NCBI GenBank assembly: GCA_948288625.1
Contig: CAOHYA010000001.1
Coordinates: 1-64,000, forward strand
DNA length: 64,000 nucleotides
Source of the DNA: an uncultured Candidatus Saccharibacteria bacterium
GTDB taxonomy: Bacteria; Patescibacteriota; Saccharimonadia; Saccharimonadales; Saccharimonadaceae
Reading direction: 5' to 3'
A program made the translations under genes and the position numbers. Of this stretch, positions 7,196-16,564 are shown one piece after another. Within the stretch, counting starts at the first letter, position 1; each line of letters starts with the position of its first letter. Under the pieces are notes generated by a model that saw only the letters and a list, made by a program, of their open reading frames with translations, was not told where the DNA came from and did no database searches.

Positions 7196-9583
7196 TTAGT
7201 TGAGCAATCGTCCTCGTGGTGTCGTTTGAGTAGCCCCGCTACCATTCCCATTACCGTTACTCGTTCCATTCCCGGTGGTCGCAACCGGACACCCCGTAGC
7301 ATCTACTCGCGTACCTGCCGGCGTATTTGCACACTGGTCGGAAGCATCAGCAATACCATCGTTGTCACTATCCGTGACAGCGGGCGTTTCTTCCTCTTCG
7401 GTTTCTACTTCACACCCCGTCTCGTCAACTTCCGTACCTGCTGGCGTATTTGCACACAGGTCTTCAGTGTCAATGACGCCATCTTTATCCGTATCTTCAG
7501 GTGCCTTAGGTACGTCACAGGTACCCGCTGGGGCGGAGTTACGCATGAAATATTCTTGGTACGTTCCGTCAGTACCGCCACCGGTCGCTCTTAGGCCATT
7601 ACTACGGCAAATTGTGAGGCGTTCCACGTTCGACGGAGCAGTAAATGGTTGGTTCTTTTGGCCTTTCAAGCCGGCAAGTATCGTTGCGCGCCAAATCGGG
7701 CCGGCCATACTGGAACCACCGTTTTTCATTGGTGCATTATCGTTATTTCCCACCCATACGCCAACCGTAAGCTGCTTTGAATAGCCGATCGTCCAAGCAT
7801 CACGCGCTTCGTCGGTCGTACCGGTCTTTACCGCCACGTCGAACCCATTCGTATTCAAGCTACTGCCAAATATAGGTGCACGAGCACTCTCATCGTTCAA
7901 AATATCCGAAATCAAGAATGAAGCGCCCTCGCCCATCACCTGCTTGGGCGATTGAGTACTTTTTGTGAAAATTTGCTTTTCAAACTTGTCATCAATTTTA
8001 CTGATGGTCGTTGGGTCAAATTGGTTACCAGAATTCGCAAAAGCCGCATAAGCATTTGTCATATCCATTAATTTTGCCTCGGCAGAACCAAGCGCTAACG
8101 ACAAACCATAATCGGTTGAATCACTAATGGTGCTTATCCCAAGCCGCTTTAACGCATCGACTGATACGCCTACGCCAAGCTCTTGCATTACCTCAACCGA
8201 AGGAATGTTAAGCGATTGCGATAAAGCACTCCGTACTGTTACATCACCCCTGAACCGGCGGTCAGCGTTTTGGGGCTGGTACCCACCAAAGTTTTTCTTT
8301 TCATCTTTCAAAATTGTCGCCGGAGTAATGATACTGCGTTGCATTGCCTCGGTATAATATAACGGCTTAATACTAGAGCCTGGCTGGCGGGCAGTCGTCG
8401 CCATGTTCACTTTGCCGAAATCGGCATTGTTGTAATCGGCACTTCCGACTAAGGCACGGATCTCTCCGGTAGTCGGGTCGATCGCTACTACCGCGGCGTT
8501 CGATCCGCCATTTCGCTGGATAAAGCTCATTTGCTTATCAACGACTTCGTTGGCTGATTTTTGCAAGTTCATATCAAGTGTCGTCGTAACCCGGAAACCA
8601 GAACGAGTAACGCGTTCTTCCCCGTATTCTTCATAAAGTTCACTCAAAACCATTTCAGCAAAGTGGGGCGCTGTTCCGTTCGGGCCTTCCTCTGGTGATG
8701 CATATGCGAGTACTTCCGCGGTAGCCGCATCAGCTTCTGCTTGAGTGATCGCCTTGTTATCAACCATTCGGCTAAGGACGGTCGCTTGGCGTTCTTTGGC
8801 GTATTCCGGGTTACCCGAGATTGGCGAATATGCCGATGGGGCTGGTAACACCCCGATGAGCATCGAACTTTCCGCCAAGGTAAGGTCGGCAGCTGATTTG
8901 CCAAAATACGCTTGAGCAGCGGCACCGATACCGAAGGCACCCTCGCCGTAATACACCGAGTTAAGGTATAGGTCAAGAATTTCATCTTTACTATAGTTTT
9001 GCTCGATAGCTAACGCTACCGTCAGCTCTTGATACTTACGGAAGATCGTTTGGTTATTAGAAAGGAGGGTATTTTTCGCTAGCTGCTGCGTCAATGTCGA
9101 ACCACCATAAGCAGTCGCGTCACCACTTAAAAGGTTGGCGTACAGGGCACCAAGAATACTAATCAGCGAGAACCCGCCGTGCTCATAAAAATTCTTATCC
9201 TCGGCAGAGATCAGCGCTTTTTCCGTGTAATCGGAAATCTGGTCGAGTGGCAACCGTTCGCCCCTATCGGCCGTCCCGAAACTATAAAATGTTTTACCGC
9301 TTTTATCGAGCAACACCACGCCGGTATTGTTGTAGTTCATCAAACGGTCCGGGTCGGAGATGGCATTCGCGAAATATATATACGTAAAAAGCGGCGTCAA
9401 AATAAGGAAAGCGGCGATCGGGCCACCGATAACAGCAACTTTCTTGGGTTTACTTAACCCTTTGAACCATTTCCAACGGTTCACGAAAAACCCAGCTACA
9501 GGACCATGCTGCTTAACCGGTTTATTGACGACCTTAGGTGTGCGTTTTGGACTATACGATTTGATTCGGGTGTATTTTGACAT
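7196..9583 (-). CDS. class A penicillin-binding protein (PBP1A-like) with thrombospondin type 3 tail
   Basis: 795 aa bifunctional peptidoglycan synthase. Basic cytoplasmic N-terminus, one membrane anchor about residues 47-72, GT51 glycosyltransferase about 80-260 with catalytic E128 in AEDKNFYEH and GGSTLTQQLAKN, transpeptidase about 360-640 with S403-x-x-K406, SxN at 457-459 and K586-T-G. The C-terminus is unusual: two calcium-binding-type TSP3 repeats (about 697-724 and 737-765, each with D-x-D-x-D-G and CANTPAGT), then a Gly/Asn/Ser-rich tail. A TATAAT lies 12 nt before ATG 9583, giving a very short leader. Confidence 0.95.
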   Translation of the reverse strand: MSKYTRIKSYSPKRTPKVVNKPVKQHGPVAGFFVNRWKWFKGLSKPKKVAVIGGPIAAFLILTPLFTYIYFANAISDPDRLMNYNNTGVVLLDKSGKTFYSFGTADRGERLPLDQISDYTEKALISAEDKNFYEHGGFSLISILGALYANLLSGDATAYGGSTLTQQLAKNTLLSNNQTIFRKYQELTVALAIEQNYSKDEILDLYLNSVYYGEGAFGIGAAAQAYFGKSAADLTLAESSMLIGVLPAPSAYSPISGNPEYAKERQATVLSRMVDNKAITQAEADAATAEVLAYASPEEGPNGTAPHFAEMVLSELYEEYGEERVTRSGFRVTTTLDMNLQKSANEVVDKQMSFIQRNGGSNAAVVAIDPTTGEIRALVGSADYNNADFGKVNMATTARQPGSSIKPLYYTEAMQRSIITPATILKDEKKNFGGYQPQNADRRFRGDVTVRSALSQSLNIPSVEVMQELGVGVSVDALKRLGISTISDSTDYGLSLALGSAEAKLMDMTNAYAAFANSGNQFDPTTISKIDDKFEKQIFTKSTQSPKQVMGEGASFLISDILNDESARAPIFGSSLNTNGFDVAVKTGTTDEARDAWTIGYSKQLTVGVWVGNNDNAPMKNGGSSMAGPIWRATILAGLKGQKNQPFTAPSNVERLTICRSNGLRATGGGTDGTYQEYFMRNSAPAGTCDVPKAPEDTDKDGVIDTEDLCANTPAGTEVDETGCEVETEEEETPAVTDSDNDGIADASDQCANTPAGTRVDATGCPVATTGNGTSNGNGNGSGATQTTPRGRLLN

Positions 9584-9622
9584 AGTTGTGTACTTATTAT
9601 AGCGGATGTTACCGAAAGTACC

Positions 9623-11965
9623 CTATTGCTTGAGTTTGAAGAATTTCTTAATTGCTTTCGGCGTTACCTTACCACCGGCAAAATGAGTGATCTTTGAAAA
9701 CGGTAAATTGAGTATGAATACGAGCGTATTGGCATCGTTCGGTCGTTTCAGCATAAATAACACTTTTCGTATTCCTTTTAATGCACCGTAAAATAGCCTT
9801 CCTTTGAGATGTCCATACTGAAGTTGCGCTATCGTATCGTCATATGTAAGAGGGAATTTTCGGTCCCATAATGACGGAGGAAGCGGCCGACCGAGAAGCT
9901 GTGAAAAGGCTTCATCTGAAACGTTTCTCACTTGTGCCGAGAAATACTCCCATAATGTGGCTTCATCGTATTTACTTTGTACCTCTTCCCCTTCGCTTTT
10001 AATCACCGACCGAAGTTGAATGTCGCGCACCGACCCGCCAACTTCAATGGTGTATTCACCCGGTGCGACTTTCCATCCCTTCGCTACTTCGTTGTAATGA
10101 GCAAAGCTATGCTCGTCAAAGGCAACGGTTACTCGTTTCGTCTCGCCTGGCTGCAATGTAACTTTTATAAATCCTTTTAATTCACGGACCGGGCGAAATA
10201 TATTACTTTCAGGAGGGCGGATATATACTTGTGCAACCTCGGCACCCTGCATGTCACCGGTATTAGTGACGGAGAATGTTACCTGGGAAGTTGTGACAAC
10301 AATATCACTATAGGAAAAAGTCGTATAAGAAAGTCCGTAACCAAACGGGTAGCGAACGGCGACTTCGGCAGTTTCATAATATCGATATCCTACATAAAGC
10401 CCTTCACGATGCTCGGCAGTACGTTCTTTACCAGGAAAATACGCGGCAGTCGGCGTGTCGCTGTATGCATAAGGGTGAGAAACTGCTAATTTTCCGCTTG
10501 GCGTACTTTTGCCTGTAATTAGATTCGCGAGAGCCTTACCAACCCCTTGCCCGCTAAGTGAGCCGTGGATAATAGCCGCGATATCATCGGCAAATGGAAG
10601 TTCGACTGGCCCACCAGCAGCCAATACTACAACGACATTATCATTAACTGTTTTTATTTCTTCGATTAATTGCAGCTGATTTTCAGGTAATTTCATTGAA
10701 GACCTGTCGATTCCCTCCGCTTCCTTGGCTTCATCCAACCCCAGGAATACGAGGACAACATCAGCTTTTTGAGCAAGGTTGGCAGCACGACGTACGAGCC
10801 GGGTGTTTTTACTTCCGGTACGCTTAAACCCAGGCTCATATCCGACCAACGCAATATTTTTCTCATCCTTGAAAGCTTCGAGCGCACTTACTAAATGGGT
10901 TGGATTTACCAGTGAGCTTCCGGCCCCTTGGTAACGGGGAGTCTCGGCAAAGTCGCCAATGATCGCAATTCGACTCGCCGGTTTTATCGGAAGAAGCTTG
11001 CGTTCGTTTCTCAACAATACTATCGATTGTTCAGCGGCTCCTATGGCCAATTCATGGTGCGCCTCATAGTCTACTGACGGTGCATTTTTAATTGCCGTCG
11101 AGGTGGAGAATACTAATCCTAGAAATACGCGCACCTGCTCGTCCACGACTGATTCGTCAAGTTCGCCCGCTCTTACCGCCTGCACAATTTCAGCATCAGT
11201 CACACCACTGCTCGAAGGCATTTCAAGTGTACTACCAGCTTTAAGGCCTTTCACACGGTCATGGTTGCCACCCCAGTCAGTAACGACAGCGCCCGAATAG
11301 TGCCACTCATTTTTCAATATATCCTTTAAAAGGTGCGTATTTTCATTGGCGTACGTACCGTTTACTTTATTGTATGAAGTCATGAGTAACTTTGGCTGTG
11401 CTTCTTGTACTACTCGGCGAAACGCTTCTAAATATATTTCACGCAATGTTCGCTCGTCGACCACTTCATCAATTGACATTCGCATATGCTCTTGGCTATT
11501 CACCGCGAAGTGCTTTGGCGTAGCCGCCACACCCGTGCTTTGAATGCCTCTTACCAATGCTGCCGCAAGTTTCCCGGTAATATAGGGGTCTTCGGAAAAG
11601 TACTCAAACGCCCTCCCGGCCAACGGATCGCGGACTATGTTGAGGCCTGGACCAAGCAACGCTGATACGCCGTGGCGGGCTGCCTCTTTTCCGATTGCGT
11701 TTCCTACGCTCTCAACAAGTTCTTCATCCCAGCTTCCCGCTAACGCAGCAGCGGTAGGAAAACAGGTTGCCGGTACGCTTTGGCTTAACCCTAAATGGTC
11801 GGCCTTACCTACCTGTCGACGTAACCCATGAGGGCCATCGGTAAGTATGATCGAGGGAATACCCAGCCGCTCAATTGGTTTCGTATTCCAAAAATTCGCA
11901 CCTGAAAGCAGCGAGGCTTTCTCTTCAAGGGTCATTTCATCAATATATTTTTCTATGTTATCCAT
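9623..11965 (-). CDS. glycoside hydrolase family 3 beta-glucosidase-like enzyme
   Basis: 780 aa. GH3 N-terminal barrel: LTDGPHGLR, ATPKHFAVNSQEH, MTSYNKVNG and nucleophile D230 in VVTDWGG. The GH3 C-terminal domain follows (IVLLRNERKLLPI, RYPFGYGLSYTTF), then a fibronectin III-like domain about 565-665 (EVAQVYIRPP). The last roughly 110 residues are extra and basic. There is no signal peptide, so it probably acts in the cytosol on imported or recycled oligosaccharides, perhaps products of the GH6 and GH8 enzymes encoded in this window. Exact substrate cannot be read from sequence. Confidence 0.93.
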   Translation of the reverse strand: MDNIEKYIDEMTLEEKASLLSGANFWNTKPIERLGIPSIILTDGPHGLRRQVGKADHLGLSQSVPATCFPTAAALAGSWDEELVESVGNAIGKEAARHGVSALLGPGLNIVRDPLAGRAFEYFSEDPYITGKLAAALVRGIQSTGVAATPKHFAVNSQEHMRMSIDEVVDERTLREIYLEAFRRVVQEAQPKLLMTSYNKVNGTYANENTHLLKDILKNEWHYSGAVVTDWGGNHDRVKGLKAGSTLEMPSSSGVTDAEIVQAVRAGELDESVVDEQVRVFLGLVFSTSTAIKNAPSVDYEAHHELAIGAAEQSIVLLRNERKLLPIKPASRIAIIGDFAETPRYQGAGSSLVNPTHLVSALEAFKDEKNIALVGYEPGFKRTGSKNTRLVRRAANLAQKADVVLVFLGLDEAKEAEGIDRSSMKLPENQLQLIEEIKTVNDNVVVVLAAGGPVELPFADDIAAIIHGSLSGQGVGKALANLITGKSTPSGKLAVSHPYAYSDTPTAAYFPGKERTAEHREGLYVGYRYYETAEVAVRYPFGYGLSYTTFSYSDIVVTTSQVTFSVTNTGDMQGAEVAQVYIRPPESNIFRPVRELKGFIKVTLQPGETKRVTVAFDEHSFAHYNEVAKGWKVAPGEYTIEVGGSVRDIQLRSVIKSEGEEVQSKYDEATLWEYFSAQVRNVSDEAFSQLLGRPLPPSLWDRKFPLTYDDTIAQLQYGHLKGRLFYGALKGIRKVLFMLKRPNDANTLVFILNLPFSKITHFAGGKVTPKAIKKFFKLKQ

Positions 11966-11969
11966 ACCG

Positions 11970-12404
11970 CTATTTTTTAGCTGTTACTTCTTTTACTTTG
12001 GGGAATACCCAAAACTTCAACCACACATAGTTCCAAGCGGTTAAGAACAACGAAATAACCAACTGCGATATATACGGTAAGAAGCCTAAGCTATTGAGCC
12101 AGTTAAGAACGAATATATTCACCGCTATATTGGTGAGCATCAAAATGCTGAACCGAACCAGCTCGCCACTTGTTTTCCGCTTACCATTGTCCGCAAATAC
12201 CCATTGCTTCGTAAGAGCAAAGTAGATGACATAGCTTGATCCAATCGTTATCGCCGTTTCGAGCAATGTTAAATCAGCTGCGCCGGGCCCTAACAAAAAG
12301 AACAATAAATATTGCCACCCAAATTGGATTCCACCCGCCAAATTATAGCGAATAAATTCAAATAATGTTTTATGCGATTGTTTCTTTTTTGTATTTTTTT
12401 CCAT
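11970..12404 (-). CDS. GtrA-like membrane protein
   Basis: 144 aa with four transmembrane segments and the GtrA signature (FIRYNLAGGIQFGWQYLLFFLL, SYVIYFALTKQWVF, WNYVWLKFWVF). The family moves or supports lipid-linked sugars during cell-surface glycosylation. It ends 5 nt before the GH3 start at 11965, suggesting co-transcription. A second GtrA-type gene lies at 53068-53481. Confidence 0.88.
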   Translation of the reverse strand: MEKNTKKKQSHKTLFEFIRYNLAGGIQFGWQYLLFFLLGPGAADLTLLETAITIGSSYVIYFALTKQWVFADNGKRKTSGELVRFSILMLTNIAVNIFVLNWLNSLGFLPYISQLVISLFLTAWNYVWLKFWVFPKVKEVTAKK

Positions 12405-12445
12405 TATGCATATATAGTATCACCCTTATGCTTTTTGAGTAATGG

Positions 12446-12832
12446 CTACGAATTATCTACTGTCGTAACATTCAACTCATCAGAAGGCTCGGGCGTGGAA
12501 TTATTCTTCCTCACTACATTGTATTTAGGAGTTTCTTTGACCACTTTTTCGATGGGGTCTACTTGATGGTTTGGTTTTACTACAAAAGCACTTCTATCGA
12601 GGTGAATTTCGTCGTATTCGCTTAACAGCATCGGAATACGCACGGTGCAGTTCTCATCGGAACATTCGCACTTGAAAAAGAGTTCTAAGTTTACATCACG
12701 AACTAGATCGTCATTACCCTCTTTAATATGTTGCGCATCAAGAGCATTAAGGTCAAAGCCGACCTTTTCGTTCATGCGTCGAAAGATCATTTCGTTCTCA
12801 ATCTGCCTACGTTCAGCGTCCGATATAGCCAT
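12446..12832 (-). CDS. small conserved protein with CECSDxxC motif
   Basis: 128 aa, soluble, acidic. The core FFKCECSDENCTVRIPM, LSEYDEIHLDRSAFVVKPNH and a YNVVRK end match a short family of unknown function that I recall from actinobacteria (CEC-x3-C-x2-R with a PGH-like segment). The three cysteines could bind a metal. The N-terminus RRQIENEMIFRRMNE is helical. The start at 12832 has an A/T-rich -10-like sequence 8 nt upstream and no Shine-Dalgarno. Confidence 0.75.
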   Translation of the reverse strand: MAISDAERRQIENEMIFRRMNEKVGFDLNALDAQHIKEGNDDLVRDVNLELFFKCECSDENCTVRIPMLLSEYDEIHLDRSAFVVKPNHQVDPIEKVVKETPKYNVVRKNNSTPEPSDELNVTTVDNS

Positions 12833-12892
12833 TTGTTTTTATAATACACTCAATATGACCCGTGCACTACTGAAATATCGAAAAAACAAGTA

Positions 12893-13822
12893 CTAGATTA
12901 CTCGAATACGTTTTAGCAATGCGTAGGCTAATACCAGCACAAGAGCGACGACCGCCAACAGTGCACCTAAAGCCCACTCCGTATCAGCATATGGGAGCTT
13001 TATATTCATACCATACATACTAAATAATATGTTTGGCAGCGTAATCATAACAGTAACGATGGTAAGTATTTTAATCGAACGGTTTAGGTTATTGGAGCTA
13101 ATAGAACTATAGGCTTGGCGAATGTTAATGATTGATTTTGTGTTTGAACGGCATGTCTCAATTGACTGGGTAATACTTAGCTCAAGGTCTTCAATGATAT
13201 CTAGGTCATCTTCGTGCAAATCAAGGCTCCGCCCCATCTTTACCCGCCGTAAGGTTGCGCTGGCTGGTAAAAGCGCTGCTAAGAACTCATTAATTTCATC
13301 TTCGATGGTTACGAAATCAATGAAGTCTTTGTTACGAATTTCATGACCACGGAGCCGGTTACGAATTGCCTTGATCTGCTTGCTGGTAGTCGTAATGTAT
13401 TTATCGTACTGCTCGGCATACAAGTTAAGAATTTGAAGAATCAACCGAGTGCGCTGGGTAGTCGCAAAATCAAATTTGTTATTAAAAAGCGGCGCAAAGT
13501 GAGGGAGTTTGCGGAGGCTAATAGTAATGACCGACTCTGGGCCGTACACAATCAAAAGCGGCAACGTATCGAATGCTTTGTCGGATACCGCAATGGCCGC
13601 TCGAACATAAATATATACCAGCTCGCCATCACGTTCGAAACGAGGCATTTCATCTTCGTCCAAAGCGTCGGAAACAAGGCCTTCATCGAGCCCGTGCACC
13701 TTTACCAGCGTTTGAATTTCTTCGTGCGTTGGGTTTTCGGCATGTACCCATACGCCTTTTTGGAACTTCGCCTTCTCTTCAAGTTTCTCGGAATTTTTGG
13801 TTTTATAGTAATATTTCAGCAT
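12893..13822 (-). CDS. corA: CorA family divalent cation transporter
   Basis: 309 aa. Long soluble N-terminal part, a long stalk helix, then two C-terminal transmembrane helices (ILTIVTVMITLPNILFSMY and ALGALLAVVALVLVLAYALL) with the diagnostic Y-G-M-N loop (MYGMNIKLP) between them. This is the family's magnesium/cobalt channel architecture, acting as a pentamer in the membrane. The short basic tail LLKRIRVI is normal for the family. No neighbour suggests a specialised role. Confidence 0.94.
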   Translation of the reverse strand: MLKYYYKTKNSEKLEEKAKFQKGVWVHAENPTHEEIQTLVKVHGLDEGLVSDALDEDEMPRFERDGELVYIYVRAAIAVSDKAFDTLPLLIVYGPESVITISLRKLPHFAPLFNNKFDFATTQRTRLILQILNLYAEQYDKYITTTSKQIKAIRNRLRGHEIRNKDFIDFVTIEDEINEFLAALLPASATLRRVKMGRSLDLHEDDLDIIEDLELSITQSIETCRSNTKSIINIRQAYSSISSNNLNRSIKILTIVTVMITLPNILFSMYGMNIKLPYADTEWALGALLAVVALVLVLAYALLKRIRVI

Positions 13823-13900
13823 ATGAATGTTCCATTTGGTTATATAGTCGTTTACTTCTATTCTAGACGCAAACGAAAGCGGTGTACAACTAATTCTTCA

Positions 13901-15148
13901 TTAATCGTTCAATTCGGCGAACTTGCTGGCCATAGTTGGGTTGCTTCGGGTCAGTTTTTTCACCGTCAATTCATCGGCTTTGTTGTTTGCGATCCGAAGG
14001 TTATCTTCTGAACGAAGTAGGTTTTCTTTTGTTTTCTGCAGCTGCGCAATGGATTTATCGATACTTTCAATGGCAGTGGTAAACTTTTCCGATGCAAGCC
14101 GATAGTTTCGACCAAACGAATCACGAAAATCATTCAGCTGATCTTCAAAGTTTGTCACATCGATATTTTGCGCCTTGACCAAAGCCAGTTCAGATTTATA
14201 CTTCAACGAATTCAAGGCCGCATTTCGAAGTAATGTAATGATGGGAATGAAAAACTGCGGGCGAATAACGTACATTTTTGGATATTTGTGAGATACGTCG
14301 ACAATGCCGGTATTATAAAGTTCGTTTTCCGCTTCGAGTAACGTCACCAGCACCGCGTATTCACACTTTTTCTCGTTACGGTCCTTGTCGAGCTCACGTA
14401 AGAAATCCTCATTCTTTTTCTTAGTCGCCGTTTCATCACCCTCGTTCTTCATTTCGAACATAATGGAAATGATTTCGTTACCGCTTTCATCGTTTTCCCG
14501 ATAAATATAATCACCCTTGCTACCAGTACGAGCGTCGTTGTCTTTTTCGAAATAAGCATTTGGAAATGCCGTTGCCCTCAGCTTATTAAACTCAATTTCA
14601 CAATGCTGCTCTAGCGTCTCACCGACCATTTTGGTCGAAAGCTTCGCCTTCATATCTTTGTAGTACGCAATCATTTCATCTTTTGTCTTAAGTTCATTTT
14701 CGAACTTTTCCTTAAGTGAAGTTTCGAGCAGCTGCTTTTCCGTATCTTTGGTTTTAAGCTCACCCACCAGCAAATCACGCTCTTTTTCGACTTTGTTCAC
14801 TGCTTCGGTAAGCGCCAATTTCTTTTCGGATTCGATCGCCTGCAGCTGAGCCTTTAAGCTGGAAAGTTCAGCATCTTTTTTCGATGCAAGCTGGGCAACC
14901 GCCAATTCCTTTTCAGCTTTCAAATTGGCGATTTCGGTATCCTTTTTCGCCGCGTCGGCTTGGAGCTGGTTTTTCGTTTGAGCTTCAGCAAGCTTTATGG
15001 CACTTTCCTTTTCTCGCTCCAACGTACGGACTCGTTCAAGCAGTTCTTGCTCGAATTCATGGTCTCGGACCTGCTTTAGAATATCGGCAAACCCAGCCTC
15101 GTCGACTTTGAAGGCTTTTTTACAGTGAGGACAGATAATTTCGTTCAT
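13901..15148 (-). CDS. DUF2130 protein with N-terminal zinc-ribbon-like CxxC and coiled coil
   Basis: 415 aa. Starts with an ICPHCKKAF motif, then an Ala/Glu/Lys-rich coiled coil about residues 30-165, then the DUF2130 core ([43 protein letters not shown]). The core resembles restriction-endonuclease-like folds, but function is unproven. The start at 15148 has TATACT exactly 6 nt upstream and no Shine-Dalgarno, indicating a leaderless mRNA. Confidence 0.88.
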   Translation of the reverse strand: MNEIICPHCKKAFKVDEAGFADILKQVRDHEFEQELLERVRTLEREKESAIKLAEAQTKNQLQADAAKKDTEIANLKAEKELAVAQLASKKDAELSSLKAQLQAIESEKKLALTEAVNKVEKERDLLVGELKTKDTEKQLLETSLKEKFENELKTKDEMIAYYKDMKAKLSTKMVGETLEQHCEIEFNKLRATAFPNAYFEKDNDARTGSKGDYIYRENDESGNEIISIMFEMKNEGDETATKKKNEDFLRELDKDRNEKKCEYAVLVTLLEAENELYNTGIVDVSHKYPKMYVIRPQFFIPIITLLRNAALNSLKYKSELALVKAQNIDVTNFEDQLNDFRDSFGRNYRLASEKFTTAIESIDKSIAQLQKTKENLLRSEDNLRIANNKADELTVKKLTRSNPTMASKFAELND

Positions 15149-15160
15149 AGTACCAGTATA
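15146..15160 (-). promoter_or_regulatory. leaderless-type promoter of the DUF2130 gene
   Basis: TATACT at 15155-15160 lies 6 nt before the ATG at 15148, so transcription should begin at or next to the start codon. Confidence 0.6.
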
Positions 15161-15187
15161 GCAATGATGCGATAGGCAAGAGAACCG

Positions 15188-16522
15188 TTACCGAAGCACG
15201 CTTAACGCGTATTGAGGCCACCACTCACCTGCCGCCGGAGCATTGGTACCGCGCTGATTACTTCCACATGTTCCGTCCGATCCACCGGGCGCTTTTACCC
15301 ATAAGTACGCATCAACAAGCGTGTTGCCCGTGACTAATGTCGGGTTCACTCCAACCCTGACTCCCGATGGGTTGCACCACTCGTTATTTGGCGCCGAGCC
15401 GGAACCATTACGGCTGGTATCGATGACGAAGTGCGCATTATTAGTTCGTGCAGATAACTCGGTACCATACGCGATATTTTTATCAGTACTCACGAAATTG
15501 GAAACGTTCAAGCTAAAACCGTCCGCTTCTTCGACTCCCGCTTGCTTCAGGCGAGTCGCCATAAGGTTCGTCCCGTGCCATTCAGGATGTCCGGCATCCA
15601 AGTATACTTTGACACCGGTAAGTGCCTTTAAAGTCTTCACGGCGCTCCGAAGCATTTCTTTACGCTCGGCTTGCGCATCACCGGAAAGACAGTCCGTACC
15701 TGCTAACGCATCCGGTTCAAGCAACACTATTGCCGAGCGATTACCGATACCCTTGGCGAACTGCGCTATCCAATTGGCGTACGCCTGCTTGTCACTTACG
15801 CCACCTGCAGAATAGCTACCACAGTCACGATGAGGAATATTATAGGCGACTAGCACAGGTATTTGCCCGGCTTGAGTCGCCCGGGTAACATATGAGGAGA
15901 CGTCGTACGCTACATCCTGGTTCCAGCCACCATACCAGTTGGCTAATGGTTGTGAAATTAACTTATTCAAAACCCCACTGTCCTCTGGATGCGACAGGGC
16001 CCACGCTTTCGCTTTTAGCTGGGCATCCGACTGAGGATCGACATATAAGCTCGCGACCGGAGCTGTATTTACAGGCAGTTGAGCGGGAATGGTAACGGCT
16101 GGCTCCGCTACCGTTATCGGTACCTGCGGATTGATGGTAATTGTTCGCTTTTCAATGATTGGTTGCCAATTTTCTTTTTTAAGCGCTATGAACGAAAACG
16201 TATAGCTATTATCTGTTTTCCAATTCCACCCCGTCGTATCAATGACGTCGATACTTACGCCATTAGTAATGCTCATCCGATTCCATTGCCCATCATCGAC
16301 TGCCCAGAATGGTTCATATCGATCACTTGAAAGTCCGTCTACCTTGAAACTGAGCGCTACCTTGCCTTGGGTAAGCGATGAAGTTGCCGGTGATATAATT
16401 TTCACCGACGGCTGAACATCAGCATTCACTTTCGTTACATGATAGACCGGTATAATAGTGAGCCCAGCAATCATGGCAAAGAGTATTGTTTTTAACAATG
16501 GTTTTTTTGTTTTCGGAAGCAT
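15188..16522 (-). CDS. secreted glycoside hydrolase family 6 cellulase
   Basis: 444 aa from ATG 16522. I chose this start because the signal peptide (KTILFAMIAGLTIIPVYHVTKVNA) then begins normally; an upstream in-frame ATG exists at 16558. Residues about 37-130 form a beta module shared with the next gene. The GH6 domain follows: HRDCGSYSAGG with D233, LLEPDAL with D271 (general acid), YLDAGH, LNVSNF, IDTSRNG, WCNPSG and the C-terminal LWVKAPGGSDGTC. These are the family's catalytic and substrate-tunnel motifs, so beta-1,4-glucan hydrolysis outside the cell is expected. The leader resembles that of the GH8 gene at 44622-45845. Confidence 0.94.
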   Translation of the reverse strand: MLPKTKKPLLKTILFAMIAGLTIIPVYHVTKVNADVQPSVKIISPATSSLTQGKVALSFKVDGLSSDRYEPFWAVDDGQWNRMSITNGVSIDVIDTTGWNWKTDNSYTFSFIALKKENWQPIIEKRTITINPQVPITVAEPAVTIPAQLPVNTAPVASLYVDPQSDAQLKAKAWALSHPEDSGVLNKLISQPLANWYGGWNQDVAYDVSSYVTRATQAGQIPVLVAYNIPHRDCGSYSAGGVSDKQAYANWIAQFAKGIGNRSAIVLLEPDALAGTDCLSGDAQAERKEMLRSAVKTLKALTGVKVYLDAGHPEWHGTNLMATRLKQAGVEEADGFSLNVSNFVSTDKNIAYGTELSARTNNAHFVIDTSRNGSGSAPNNEWCNPSGVRVGVNPTLVTGNTLVDAYLWVKAPGGSDGTCGSNQRGTNAPAAGEWWPQYALSVLR

Positions 16523-16542
16523 TATCCCTGTCTTTCGTTTTA
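16523..16542 (-). promoter_or_regulatory. leader motif shared with the GH8 gene
   Basis: Directly before ATG 16522 the minus strand reads ACGAAAGACAGGGATA. Directly before the GH8 ATG at 45845 it reads ACGAAAGACAGAGAT. The match ends at the start codon, and the purine stretch may serve as ribosome binding site. Confidence 0.5.
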
Positions 16543-16564
16543 TCGTCTTATTACGCATATATAC

